Assembly (NCBI RefSeq): GCF_019247615.1
Contig: NZ_JAFBAT010000163.1
Span: 1 to 37,719 of the forward strand
Length of the DNA stretch: 37,719 bases
Reading direction: 5' to 3'
Source of the DNA: Mycobacterium sp.
Lineage (GTDB): Bacteria; Actinomycetota; Actinomycetes; Mycobacteriales; Mycobacteriaceae
Shown: in pieces, positions 7,942-15,139 of the stretch
Position numbering within the stretch: the stretch's first letter is position 1
Layout of the letters: the number at the start of each line of letters is the position of its first letter
Translations under genes and position numbers: made by a program
The notes under the pieces: generated by a model
What the model was told of the DNA's origin: nothing
What the model saw: only the letters and a program-made list of their open reading frames with translations
The model's database searches: none

Positions 7942-8849
7942 GCGTCAAGGATGCCTGACCGGCCGCCCAACCGCGCCGCAACCGGCTCGCTCGCAATGGT
8001 GAGGGGTTCGGGCCGCGGACGTTTGGGCACGCGCCCGTCGGCCGACGACATGCCGCGCAGACGTCGCCAGATCCACGGCATGAACTTCCCCTGCATCCAG
8101 CGCAGCTGTCCATAAGTGCGGGACTGGAACGACAGCCGCGTCGGACTACCGCTCGGTGCGGCCCAATCGTGGTTGCTGCCGGGCAAGCCGAGAGCTTCGG
8201 CGGCCGCGGCGGCGAACAGAATATGCCCTTTGGTAGAGGCGTGTACGCGGTCGACGTCCCACGTGTCCAGGTCGCGCATCGAGGCCGCGTGGTACAGGTC
8301 CACCAGCCGGAAGCCGTATTGCTCGGCGGCTGCTCTGATCGCATCGTTGATGCGGCCGAGTCTCCCGGACACGAGCCGGCCGAGCGGCAGGAACTGAGCG
8401 ACGTTCGGGAAGGTCGTGGTGACCACCGTCGCCCCCGATTCGGCGAGCGCGGCGTGGACGTGTTCGAGGTCGGTGAGCGCACGGCCGAACGATCGGCCCG
8501 GCTGGATCACGTCGTTCATCCCGACGCATACCGTGACCAGGTCCGGCTGCATCGCCAGCGCCTGCGGAACCTGCTCCCGGAGCACATCGGCCACCAGCTT
8601 GCCGCGGATCGCCAGGTTGGCGTACTCCAAACCGGGATAGAGCGAATCGAGCAGCACCGCGAGCCGGTCGGCAAATCCCAGCACGCCGGCGACGTCGTCG
8701 CCGTCCCATAAGCCCTCGGTCTGGCTGTCGCCGATGGCGACGTATCGCCGGTATCCGGCTGGACTGGCCCCGCGCACGCAGCCGAGACTAACCGCAATTT
8801 CCTTCCCCGTGGACTTAGCGCGCTTGGTGGCCACCCGGAAGGTCGTCAC
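7938..8849 (-). CDS. SGNH/GDSL-family hydrolase
   Basis: The 303-residue protein carries the SGNH blocks: GDSQTEG with nucleophile Ser42, a Gly in the block II region (ANLAIRGKLV), GMNDV (block III Asn) and DRVHASTKGH (block V Asp-His). Such enzymes are esterases, lipases or carbohydrate deacetylases. No clear signal peptide is visible, so a cytoplasmic location is likely. The Arg/Pro-rich C-terminus of about 70 residues lies outside the core domain. GTG 8849 is supported by GGGGAG upstream, which overlaps the end of the deacetylase gene. Cotranscription with a polysaccharide deacetylase suggests a linked role in carbohydrate or envelope ester modification. Confidence 0.85.
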   Translation of the reverse strand: MTTFRVATKRAKSTGKEIAVSLGCVRGASPAGYRRYVAIGDSQTEGLWDGDDVAGVLGFADRLAVLLDSLYPGLEYANLAIRGKLVADVLREQVPQALAMQPDLVTVCVGMNDVIQPGRSFGRALTDLEHVHAALAESGATVVTTTFPNVAQFLPLGRLVSGRLGRINDAIRAAAEQYGFRLVDLYHAASMRDLDTWDVDRVHASTKGHILFAAAAAEALGLPGSNHDWAAPSGSPTRLSFQSRTYGQLRWMQGKFMPWIWRRLRGMSSADGRVPKRPRPEPLTIASEPVAARLGGRSGILDA

Positions 8850-8854
8850 AGAGA

Positions 8855-9697
8855 TCAGCTCCCCTGACGGTGCGGGATCTCCGGTCGCAGGAATACGTCG
8901 TTGAGCGTCACGGTGCGCAGCCTGCGTGCGCGGATGATGTCCACCAGTTGCCCGTAAACACGAGTGATCGCCGGATGGTTGAGGTGGCCGATCACGATGT
9001 TCTGCGGGGTGAAGGACTGGTAGGCCATCGTGACGAGCTGATCCTCAGAAAGCACTGCCGAATCCCGCAAGTCGCCGCTCCACAGGGTCGGGACGTGATA
9101 ACCCAGATCCGCGGCCACCGCATCCACCACTGCATTGTGATGGCCGTACGGGGGCCGGAAGTACGGCGCGGCGTCCACGCCATACGTGTTGCGCAGGAAG
9201 GCGTCGGTGCGGCTGAGTTCATCGGCGACTTGGCTCGCGGTCAGTCTTGTCAAGCTGGGATGGCTCCACGTGTGATTGGCCAGCTGAATCTGCCCCGATT
9301 CGACCAGCGGCTGCAACAGCGCGGCATTGTCGGTCCATGAGCGATAGGAGCCGGTGACGAAATACGTGAGCCGTACTCCGGTGTCTTTGGCGAATTGCGT
9401 GTAGAGCTGAACCACCTCGCTGCTGGCGCCGTCATCGACCGTCCAGGCCAACAGATCCCCGTCGCCGGGAAGCTTCTTGAGCACTGCCCCGCCGGGCAGC
9501 ACCACACGGGATCCCCGGTCGGGGGGCGGCAACAACGGCGGCAGGGCTGGGGTGGCCGGGCTGGGCGCTGAGCCGGGAGCAATATCCGCGCGCGCCACCG
9601 TCCCCTTCGCTCCGCCGGACGAATATGCCGAGATGCCGGTGACCGCCACCGTTGCGGCCACCGCGACCAGGAACCGCCGCCGGTCCAGTTCGTTCAC
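8855..9697 (-). CDS. Exported polysaccharide deacetylase (NodB domain)
   Basis: The protein of about 280 residues has a twin-arginine-type N-terminus (LDRRRFLVAVAATVAVTG), a Pro-rich linker and a NodB domain. Motifs visible: TVDDG (catalytic Asp and metal Asp), HTWSHP (two metal His), RPPYGHHN (motif 3) and the late IGHLNH. The family de-N- or de-O-acetylates peptidoglycan or other glycans outside the membrane. GTG 9697 is preferred because AGGAG lies seven bases ahead; the ATG at 9727 is upstream of that site. It heads the operon with SGNH hydrolase and DedA. A paralogue with the same motif set lies at 10769-11506. Confidence 0.88.
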   Translation of the reverse strand: MNELDRRRFLVAVAATVAVTGISAYSSGGAKGTVARADIAPGSAPSPATPALPPLLPPPDRGSRVVLPGGAVLKKLPGDGDLLAWTVDDGASSEVVQLYTQFAKDTGVRLTYFVTGSYRSWTDNAALLQPLVESGQIQLANHTWSHPSLTRLTASQVADELSRTDAFLRNTYGVDAAPYFRPPYGHHNAVVDAVAADLGYHVPTLWSGDLRDSAVLSEDQLVTMAYQSFTPQNIVIGHLNHPAITRVYGQLVDIIRARRLRTVTLNDVFLRPEIPHRQGS

Positions 9698-9870
9698 TTG
9701 GCTACTCCTGTGGGGGCTGACCCGCACACGTTAAGCCGGCGACGCGCGCACGTTGGGCATCTCCCGTCGAGTGGCGCGCAGAGGATATGAAGCTGTGACC
9801 TTCCAGTTGCCCTATCAGCTAAGGGAATTCGCGGGTGAGCAAACCGGTGGTCGACCGCGCTGGGCGGCGC

Positions 9871-10551
9871 TCAAGAGCCATTGGTCGCAAAGACGGCCTT
9901 ACCATCGCCTCGATAGATGGTGGCCAGCCAGATGTGCACCAGCGTGTCGATCACCCGTTCTTCGGGGATCGCGGGCTCCTCGGCGGTGAACGTCGCGGCC
10001 ATCACCCGCTCGCTCAGCATGTTCAACGCCACGGAGAGGTCCTCGACCGGCAGGGAGTCCGGAGCGGCTCCTCGCTGGCGTTCCGCTTTGATCGCCGTCG
10101 TGGTGTGGGTGATCCATCTCTGCATGAGCGCCGACCACAGCTGGCGGACTTCGGGATTGGTGGCTTTGGCGGCGGCGCCGGCCACGGCGACGGCCCGGTG
10201 AGATCCCGACACCTCAAAGAACGCCTCGATGCGCGCCCGCCACAGCGTCGCCGGGTCACCGGAGAGCCTGGCGTCCAGCGCCGTGAGCGCCGCCAGCGCC
10301 TTGACGTTCATCTGGTCGAGCAGCGCCATCAGGACCGCGTTCTTGGACTGAAAATAGAAGTAAAAGGTGGGTCGCGAGATGCCCGCGCCTTTTGCCAGAT
10401 CGTCGACGGAGAAGTCGGCCAGCGGACGCTCCTCCAAGAGCCGCTCGGCCGTTGCCAGGATCGCTTGCTTGCGGCTGTCACCCGAGTGCTGCGATGACCG
10501 GCGGCCCCGGGAGGCGTACATGTACTCGGCCTGACGCGAGCGGTCGGACAC
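9871..10551 (-). CDS. EthR-like TetR-family repressor
   Basis: The HTH region (ILATAERLLEERPLADFSVDDLAKGAG, then ISRPTFYFYFQSK) is, by recall, almost identical to that of M. tuberculosis EthR, which represses the ethA monooxygenase that activates ethionamide. Similarity continues through the ligand domain (GSHRAVAVAGAAAKATNPEV, ALNMLSERVMAATF) to the end (DTLVHIWLATIY). No ethA-like monooxygenase is next to it; both neighbours are polysaccharide deacetylase genes. Start is uncertain: GTG 10551 or ATG 10521 are preferred, because ATG 10608 lies inside an AT-rich operator-like stretch. EthR binds inhibitors and possibly lipidic ligands; the ligand here is unknown. Confidence 0.87.
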   Translation of the reverse strand: MSDRSRQAEYMYASRGRRSSQHSGDSRKQAILATAERLLEERPLADFSVDDLAKGAGISRPTFYFYFQSKNAVLMALLDQMNVKALAALTALDARLSGDPATLWRARIEAFFEVSGSHRAVAVAGAAAKATNPEVRQLWSALMQRWITHTTTAIKAERQRGAAPDSLPVEDLSVALNMLSERVMAATFTAEEPAIPEERVIDTLVHIWLATIYRGDGKAVFATNGS

Positions 10552-10574
10552 GTGGCCTACTTTATGGGCAAGCC

Positions 10575-10628
10575 GATATATGTCAACGAAATTGTTGATT
10601 AAAACCAACGGTATTGTCGATTACGATT
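10575..10628. promoter_or_regulatory. AT-rich operator-like region upstream of EthR-like gene
   Basis: This stretch contains TCAAC-GAAATT-GTTGA, an inverted repeat at about 10580-10595, followed by further related half-sites (CCAACGG, GTCGATTA). EthR is known to bind a long operator with several TTGA/TCGA-type half-sites. The local AT content is far above its surroundings. Autoregulation by the adjacent EthR-like protein is inferred. Confidence 0.5.
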
Positions 10629-10768
10629 GCTGGTTTGTTCATCGCTCAATTTGCTGCGAAGTCAACCGTCCGTCGGAATTTGTTCCCTTACAAGCAGTCT
10701 GGGCAGGCGCGGGGGACTGATCGGAGAAAACAATTCTGCGGCGGGGGTGACGGGGAGACAATGGTCGT

Positions 10769-11506
10769 ATGCCATACATCGATAGACGCACGATGCTGTG
10801 CGCCATTGCCGGGGGTGTACTGGCGGCGGTGGCCCGCGTTCCGGTTGCCGGGGCCGCGCCCCAGCGCTGGCACATTCCCCTGGGTCCAATGCCGGCGCCG
10901 GCGGGCGTCCTCAGCCGCCTGCCCGGGGAGGGCAATCGGATAGTCCTCACCGTCGACGACGGGGTCAGCAGTCCCGTCGTCGGTGCGTTCGCGCAATTCG
11001 CCCGGGACACCGGAACCCGGCTCACCTTCTTCGTCAACGGCGCCAACCCGTCATGGTCGGACAATGCGCCGGCACTTCGGCCGTTGGTGGACTCCGGCCA
11101 GGTTCAGATGGCGAACCACACCTGGTCGCACCCGAACCTCACCCGCATGGGCCTCAGTGCGGCGGCCGATCAGATCCGTCGCAACGCCGACTTCCTGAGA
11201 GACACCTACGGCGCGGACGGCGCCCCCTTCTTCCGGCCGCCTTTCGGGGCGCGTAACGCCGACATCGATCGGGTGGCCGCCGATCAGGGCTTCGCGTCGG
11301 TCACCCTGTGGAGCGGGGACGTTGGTGATTCGGCGCCCGAAAGCGAATCGAGCCTCGTGGCACGTGCGACGAAGTCTTTCCAGCCGGGCCAGATCGTGCT
11401 CATGCACGCCAACCTGCCGACCATCACGCGGTGTTACGGGCAACTGCTGGATCTCATTCAGAGCCGTAACCTCCAGACTGCCACCCTCAGAGAGGTTTTC
11501 GCCTGA
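10769..11506 (+). CDS. Exported polysaccharide deacetylase (NodB domain), second copy
   Basis: The 245-residue protein has a Tat-like signal (IDRRTMLCAIAGGVLAAVARVPVAGA) and a complete NodB domain: TVDDGVSS, HTWSHPNLTR, RPPFGARN, WSGDVGDSA and LMHANLPTITR. It is clearly a paralogue of the protein at 8855-9697, sharing the order and wording of all motifs (SGQ-Q-ANHTWSHP-LTR). Likely removes acetyl groups from an envelope glycan. It is divergent from the EthR-like gene, with about 215 bases between the preferred starts, and could be under its control. Confidence 0.88.
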   Translation: MPYIDRRTMLCAIAGGVLAAVARVPVAGAAPQRWHIPLGPMPAPAGVLSRLPGEGNRIVLTVDDGVSSPVVGAFAQFARDTGTRLTFFVNGANPSWSDNAPALRPLVDSGQVQMANHTWSHPNLTRMGLSAAADQIRRNADFLRDTYGADGAPFFRPPFGARNADIDRVAADQGFASVTLWSGDVGDSAPESESSLVARATKSFQPGQIVLMHANLPTITRCYGQLLDLIQSRNLQTATLREVFA

Positions 11507-11516
11507 CGAGACGCGA

Positions 11517-11536
11517 CTGGTGACTTTCGCCCCTAC
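11517..11536 (+). promoter_or_regulatory. DosR-like box upstream of the DUF1876 gene
   Basis: CTGGTGACTTTCGCCCCTAC matches about 14 of 20 positions of the published DosR consensus (TTSGGGACTWWAGTCCCSAA). It lies some 70 bases before the ATG at 11607. DUF1876 genes are typical dormancy-regulon members in M. tuberculosis. Function inferred. Confidence 0.55.
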
Positions 11537-11606
11537 TTCGCAACCGTCCGGTGATGGTCGCATCTATTCGGGGCGAAGAGACCCGGCAAGAACGAGGAGA
11601 CCGGCG

Positions 11607-11889
11607 ATGACGGATAAGAAGGACGGCATCAAGGCTTGGCAAAGTAGACGTCTCGATCGAAGAACACGAGGAGCGCACCCGGGCGAAGGCACGGCTGTCC
11701 TGGGCCGGCAGGAAGTTGGTCGGCGTTGGCCTGGCGCGACTCGATCCGGCCGACCAACCCGTCGCCCAGATCGGCGACGAACTTGCGGTCGCTCGGGCGT
11801 TGGCGGACCTGTCGAATCAGCTCTTCGCTTTGACTTCCACCGATATCCAGGCCAGCACCCACGAACCGGTCACCGGTCTGCACCGATGA
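11607..11889 (+). pseudogene. DUF1876 protein (Rv2632c/Rv1738-like), frameshifted near the 5' end
   Basis: From 11644 the frame encodes a nearly complete DUF1876 protein: [20 protein letters not shown], then [40 protein letters not shown] and the end [17 protein letters not shown]. That frame has no ATG or GTG before VDVSIEEH and meets TGA at 11608. A well-placed ATG at 11607 (MTDKKDGIK...) with AGGAG upstream is in a different frame. One extra base, or two missing, between about 11630 and 11643 would join them. So either the gene is broken, the assembly has an indel, or expression needs frameshifting. Family members are small hypoxia-induced proteins; Rv1738 resembles ribosome-hibernation factors in structure. 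Confidence 0.8.
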
Positions 11890-11957
11890 TGGGCCGAAGA
11901 TTTCTTCGTCGACGGCGCGCGGGACCGGGGGAGCGGCGGTAGGACCACTCGAATAGC

Positions 11958-11995
11958 GCGGCGGTCCCGGATAACCCCCCGTCCGGGACCGCCGC
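11958..11995. terminator. Perfect 14-base-pair hairpin between convergent genes
   Basis: GCGGCGGTCCCGGA (11958-11971) pairs perfectly with TCCGGGACCGCCGC (11982-11995) around a 10-base loop. There is no T-tract, as is common for mycobacterial terminators. The rest of the 11890-12118 gap shows no convincing gene. Confidence 0.6.
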
Positions 11996-12100
11996 CCACC
12001 AAGGCATGAGAACTATTGCCGCGCTTCGCGCCGCCGCTGGCGCACAATCGAAAATCCCGCCGAACCCCCTGTGCGCCAAGGCTTTTCGTCAAGCCGCGGC

Positions 12101-12115
12101 CCCACCAGTGGTGGG
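12101..12115 (-). terminator. Short hairpin just past the 76-residue gene
   Basis: CCCACC-AGT-GGTGGG lies a few bases beyond the stop of the minus-strand gene ending at 12119. A terminator role is inferred from position only. Confidence 0.35.
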
Positions 12116-12118
12116 TTG

Positions 12119-12349
12119 TCAGCCGCGGAGGACGGCGCCTACCTGGGCCATGATCCGATCCAGCACGGTATTGGCCAGATCACCGTCGTCGGCCACGCGG
12201 GAAAGGCCACGCCGCCGCAGGAAGGTGTCGAGGCGCCGATCGGGTGACCAGCCGGCGTAAGTGGAGCCGAGGTAGCGGGAGCCCAGGAATTCCCGCGCGA
12301 GGGCGTCGACGTCAGAATCGGTCAATAACAACGGTGGGTTTCCACCCAT
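12119..12349 (-). CDS. Small hypothetical protein in the dormancy-type cluster
   Basis: The preferred product has 76 residues, beginning MGGNPPLLLTDSDVDALARE and continuing with FLGSRYLGSTYAGWSPDRRL, then DTFLRRRGLSRVADDGD and a final amphipathic helix. AAAGGAG precedes ATG 12349; the frame can extend to 12406. I do not recognise a named domain. A DosR-like box lies about 90 bases upstream of the start, and its neighbours are a DUF1876 remnant and an Rv2623-type stress protein, so a role under hypoxia or nitric-oxide stress is inferred. It appears soluble and acidic-to-neutral, without signal peptide or membrane segment. Confidence 0.75.
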   Translation of the reverse strand: MGGNPPLLLTDSDVDALAREFLGSRYLGSTYAGWSPDRRLDTFLRRRGLSRVADDGDLANTVLDRIMAQVGAVLRG

Positions 12350-12436
12350 AACCGCATTGCTCCTTTGTTCAGCCGTAACCGCCCGCAGCCAAGTTACGTC
12401 AGACAAGGCCAGTATTCAGTCACACACGCATTTCGG

Positions 12437-12456
12437 ATAGGGCCCAAAGTCATCAA
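12437..12456 (-). promoter_or_regulatory. DosR-like box upstream of the 76-residue gene
   Basis: Read on the minus strand, TTGATGACTTTGGGCCCTAT matches about 14 of 20 positions of the DosR consensus. It shares the GACTTT-N-GGCCCTAT core with the box at 17561-17580. It sits in the gap between the universal stress gene and the small gene, oriented toward the latter. Confidence 0.55.
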
Positions 12457-12522
12457 CACCGATGGAGGGCCACGAGATTTGTGGCGCCCATGGCCCCGAT
12501 AGTGCCGCCCGCGCAACTGCCG

Positions 12523-13440
12523 TCAGGCTAGGGGTTCACGGGCCACGATGACGGGCACCCGCGCCATTTGGGCCACCGTTTCGCCGACCGAGCCGACCAG
12601 CATCCCGGCGAATCCGCCTCGGCCCCGGCTCCCGACCACCACCAGCTGGGCATCGTCGGACCCTTGGACCAGCTGGCGCGCCGGCTGAGCCTGCACGACG
12701 GTGCGGCTCACCCGCACGTCGGGATACTGTTCTCGCCATCCCGCCAACCGCTCGGCCAATACTTCTTCGGCCATCGCTCGTCTTGCGGGCCAATCGATTT
12801 CGGGCAACTCCGACACGTCGAGATCACTCCAGGCGTGCATGGCGACCAGGCCCACGTGCCGGCGCGACGCCTCGTCGAAGGCCGTCGCGGTCGCCAGTTC
12901 CGATGCCGGCGAGCCGTCGATGCCGACCAGCACCGGCGCCCGATCAGGATGCGGAATCGTCGGTTGCTCGCCGTGGACGATCGCGACGGGGCAATGCGCG
13001 TGATGTACCAGTCGCGAACTCACCGAACCGAGGCGCCGGCCCTGCCACCGTCCGCTGCCCTGTGAGCCGGCGACCATCATCTCCGCTTCCTTGGACAAGT
13101 CGATCAGTGTGGGGACGGCGGCCGACGCCAAGATTTCGGTCTGCACACCGGCGGGCCCGTCTCCTTGCGCGGCCTCTTCGATGACCTCGAGCGCCTCGTC
13201 GACCAGGCGGCGCCCATGATCCTGCTGCCAACGCATCACGCCGGCGGGCAAGGGGTCCCGCAGCCACGTCGAAACCCCCGGAGAAACCGCGTGCACGAGC
13301 GTCAGGGGGATTCCGCGCAGTTCGGCGTCGCGGGCCGCCCACCGCACCGCCGATCTCGCGGCCGGGGAGTCGTCGATCCCGACGACGATTCCCAAACGGG
13401 TCCCCAAACGGGTCCCCAAACGGGTTTTGTGCGATGACAT
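12523..13440 (-). CDS. Universal stress protein, tandem USP domains (Rv2623-like)
   Basis: The 305-residue protein holds two USP domains (about 17-155 and 168-303). Each has the ATP-binding signature: GSQGSGRWQGRRLGSVSS in the first and GSRGRGGFAGMLVGSVGET in the second. IVVGIDDSPAARSAVRWAARDAELRGIPLTLVHAVSP is close, by recall, to M. tuberculosis Rv2623 (TB31.7), an ATP-binding, dormancy-regulon protein that restrains growth. The N-terminus carries a small insertion made by a 12-base tandem repeat (TRLG three times). Start ATG 13440 is consistent with MSSxxxxLG of Rv2623. A DosR-like box lies about 70 bases upstream. Confidence 0.93.
   Translation of the reverse strand: MSSHKTRLGTRLGTRLGIVVGIDDSPAARSAVRWAARDAELRGIPLTLVHAVSPGVSTWLRDPLPAGVMRWQQDHGRRLVDEALEVIEEAAQGDGPAGVQTEILASAAVPTLIDLSKEAEMMVAGSQGSGRWQGRRLGSVSSRLVHHAHCPVAIVHGEQPTIPHPDRAPVLVGIDGSPASELATATAFDEASRRHVGLVAMHAWSDLDVSELPEIDWPARRAMAEEVLAERLAGWREQYPDVRVSRTVVQAQPARQLVQGSDDAQLVVVGSRGRGGFAGMLVGSVGETVAQMARVPVIVAREPLA
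13391..13426. repeat. Three tandem 12-base repeats inside the USP gene
   Basis: CCCAAACGGGTC occurs three times in a row (last base T in the third copy), encoding repeated TRLG at residues about 6-17 of the stress protein. The reading frame is kept. Confidence 0.9.
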
Positions 13441-13505
13441 GGTTGTCCTCGATTCGTGGAGGGGCTCGGCTCATGCACGACCGTATCGGGGTGGGCGAGG
13501 TGTAG

Positions 13506-13525
13506 TCAGGGGCCTTTGTCACCAA
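13506..13525. promoter_or_regulatory. DosR-like box upstream of the USP gene
   Basis: TCAGGGGCCTTTGTCACCAA matches about 14 of 20 DosR consensus positions in either orientation, as expected for a palindromic site. A weaker partner (GACCCGAAGTCCCGC, 13532-13546) lies next to it; paired boxes are usual at strong DosR promoters. Confidence 0.55.
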
Positions 13526-13605
13526 CCGGACGACCCGAAGTCCCGCTTGTGGCACACGGGTTTTCGGTGGCCGCCTCCGGCGCGGTCCCGCAGCCCATTG
13601 GTTTC

Positions 13606-13621
13606 CACAATCAGAATTGTG
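13606..13621. promoter_or_regulatory. Palindrome at the HTH regulator promoter
   Basis: CACAAT-CAGA-ATTGTG is a perfect 6-base inverted repeat ending 13 bases before the GTG start at 13635. Position suggests an autoregulatory operator or overlap with the -10 region. Confidence 0.5.
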
Positions 13622-13634
13622 TAATCTCGGCCGG

Positions 13635-14324
13635 GTGAAATACGCCAGCGCGAAGCGGGTCGGGGCATCGACCGGTGGCCGCCGCCGCGAAGTGCTGCGG
13701 TTGTTGCGGTCGTCCCCCGCGGCCATGAGCATTCTCGCGATCGCCGAGGAGCTCGGCGTGCATCCGAACACCGTGCGCTTCCACCTCGAGAGCCTGCTTG
13801 CCGACGGCCAGGTCGAGCAGGTCGACCAGGCCCGCAAAGGGCCGGGACGCCCGCCGCTGATGTTCCGGGCGGTCCGGCAGATGGACCGCGGCGGCGCCCG
13901 CCATTACCGACTTCTCGCCGAGATCCTGGTCACCGCACTGGCCACCGAACGGAATCCGCGCGCCAAGGCGATTGCCGCGGGGCGGGCGTGGGGACGGGAC
14001 CTGGAGTCAACCCTGCAATCGCTGCGCCCGAACCCCGCCACCGGTGCCGACCGGGCCATCGACAAACTGGTTGCCGCGCTGGACGAACTGGGCTTCGCCC
14101 CCGAGCGCCGGACTGCTGATGGGCGTCAACAGGTGGGCCTGCGCCACTGCCCGTTTTTGGAACTCGCCGAAACGCGGCCTTCCGTCGTGTGCCCGATCCA
14201 TCTGGGGCTGATGCAGGGGGCCCTCGAGACCTGGGGGGCGCCGGTGTCGGTCGACAGGCTCGACGCCTTCGTCGAACCCGATTTGTGCCTGGCCCACATC
14301 AGCGCGGTAGAGGCCGCCGGATGA
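13635..14324 (+). CDS. HTH transcriptional regulator with C-terminal Cys motif (Rv2621c-like)
   Basis: The protein of about 229 residues has an ArsR/MarR-type winged helix in the first 80 residues (REVLRLLRSSPAAMSILAIA, EELGVHPNTVRFHLESLLAD, then GPGRPPLMF). The C-terminal domain ends with HCPFLELAETRPSVVCPIHL, then GLMQGALE, and a last Cys in PDLCLAHI. This layout resembles regulators of the SufR-like group, where C-terminal Cys residues bind a metal or Fe-S cluster; that role is inferred here. GTG 13635 is chosen because the upstream palindrome and -10-like sequence would otherwise be coding. It overlaps the next gene by four bases (ATGA). Confidence 0.85.
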   Translation: MKYASAKRVGASTGGRRREVLRLLRSSPAAMSILAIAEELGVHPNTVRFHLESLLADGQVEQVDQARKGPGRPPLMFRAVRQMDRGGARHYRLLAEILVTALATERNPRAKAIAAGRAWGRDLESTLQSLRPNPATGADRAIDKLVAALDELGFAPERRTADGRQQVGLRHCPFLELAETRPSVVCPIHLGLMQGALETWGAPVSVDRLDAFVEPDLCLAHISAVEAAG

Positions 14325-14746
14325 GCGCCGGACCGGCAATCGCCGTCGCGGTCACCTTCGTCTGGCTCGGCATGGTGCTGGCCATCTCGTTCGTCGAAGC
14401 CCCGCTGAAGTTTCGCGCGCCCAACGTGACGCTGCAGATCGGTCTCGGCATCGGGCGCTTGGTTTTTCGTGCCCTCAACACCGTCGAGGTGGCCTTCGGC
14501 CTCGTCATCGTCGCGATCGTGGCGTCGCGGCCCACCCCTCCGCGGATCATCGTGGCGTTCGCGGTCGCCATAGCCGCGCTCGCCATCCAATTGATCGTCG
14601 TGCGGCCGCGGCTGACCCGTCGCTCGGATCAGGTGCTGGCCGGATTGGACGCCCCTCGCTCCCACGCGCACTACGCCTATGTCGGCTTCGAGGCGGTCAA
14701 AACCGTGGCCCTGCTGGTCGCGGGGATAATGCTCTTGACCGGCTGA
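14321..14746 (+). CDS. Small four-helix membrane protein (Rv2620c-like)
   Basis: The 141-residue product contains four predicted membrane helices: AIAVAVTFVWLGMVLAISF, VEVAFGLVIVAIVAS, IIVAFAVAIAALAIQLIVV and VKTVALLVAGIMLLTG. Conserved charged residues (EAPLKF, RPRLTRRSDQVL, HYAYVGFE) lie in loops. ATG 14321 overlaps the stop of the upstream regulator, so the two are cotranscribed and translation is probably coupled. Function unknown; as the partner of an HTH regulator with possible metal-sensing Cys, a membrane response role is an inference. Confidence 0.82.
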   Translation: MSAGPAIAVAVTFVWLGMVLAISFVEAPLKFRAPNVTLQIGLGIGRLVFRALNTVEVAFGLVIVAIVASRPTPPRIIVAFAVAIAALAIQLIVVRPRLTRRSDQVLAGLDAPRSHAHYAYVGFEAVKTVALLVAGIMLLTG

Positions 14747-14789
14747 TTGTGGGCCTTCCAAGGGCCTAACAAGACCGAAGGGGTCGATC

Positions 14790-15134
14790 ATGGAATCCAT
14801 CTCGCTGACCAGCCTCGCGTCCGAAAAGCTGGCCGAGGCGGCGCGGTCGCACAGCGGACGCGCCGCCCACACCATTCACGGCGGCCACACCCACGAGCTG
14901 CGGCAGACCGTGCTCGCTTTGCTGGCCGGCCACGAGCTCGGCGAACACGACAGCCCCGGCGAGGCAACGCTGCAGGTCCTGCAGGGACACGTCCGCCTGA
15001 CGACCGGTGGCGACACCTGGGACGGCAAGGCCGGCGATTACGTCGCCATTCCGGCGGAACGCCATGCGCTGCGCGCCGTCGAGGATTCGGTGGTCATGCT
15101 CACCGTGCTGAAGAGCCTCCCGGCGCCCCGGTAG
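14790..15134 (+). CDS. Cupin-fold protein (Rv2619c-like)
   Basis: The 114-residue protein has a single cupin barrel: TVLALLAGHELGEHDSPGEATLQVLQGHVRL (cupin motif 1 with weak metal ligands) and GDYVAIPAERHALRAVEDSVVMLTVL (motif 2 with a His). The N-terminus has HSGRAAHTIHGGHTHELRQT, rich in His. Metal binding is possible but the usual three His plus Glu set is incomplete. Small cupins of this kind may be isomerases, dioxygenases or binding proteins. It follows the membrane protein gene by 43 bases on the same strand. Confidence 0.8.
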   Translation: MESISLTSLASEKLAEAARSHSGRAAHTIHGGHTHELRQTVLALLAGHELGEHDSPGEATLQVLQGHVRLTTGGDTWDGKAGDYVAIPAERHALRAVEDSVVMLTVLKSLPAPR

Positions 15135-15139
15135 CCGCG

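Noticed and set aside
11890..12118. Possible small gene in the gap
   Set aside because: Short ORFs here have no ribosome site or sensible composition; the stretch holds a strong hairpin and a second short one only.
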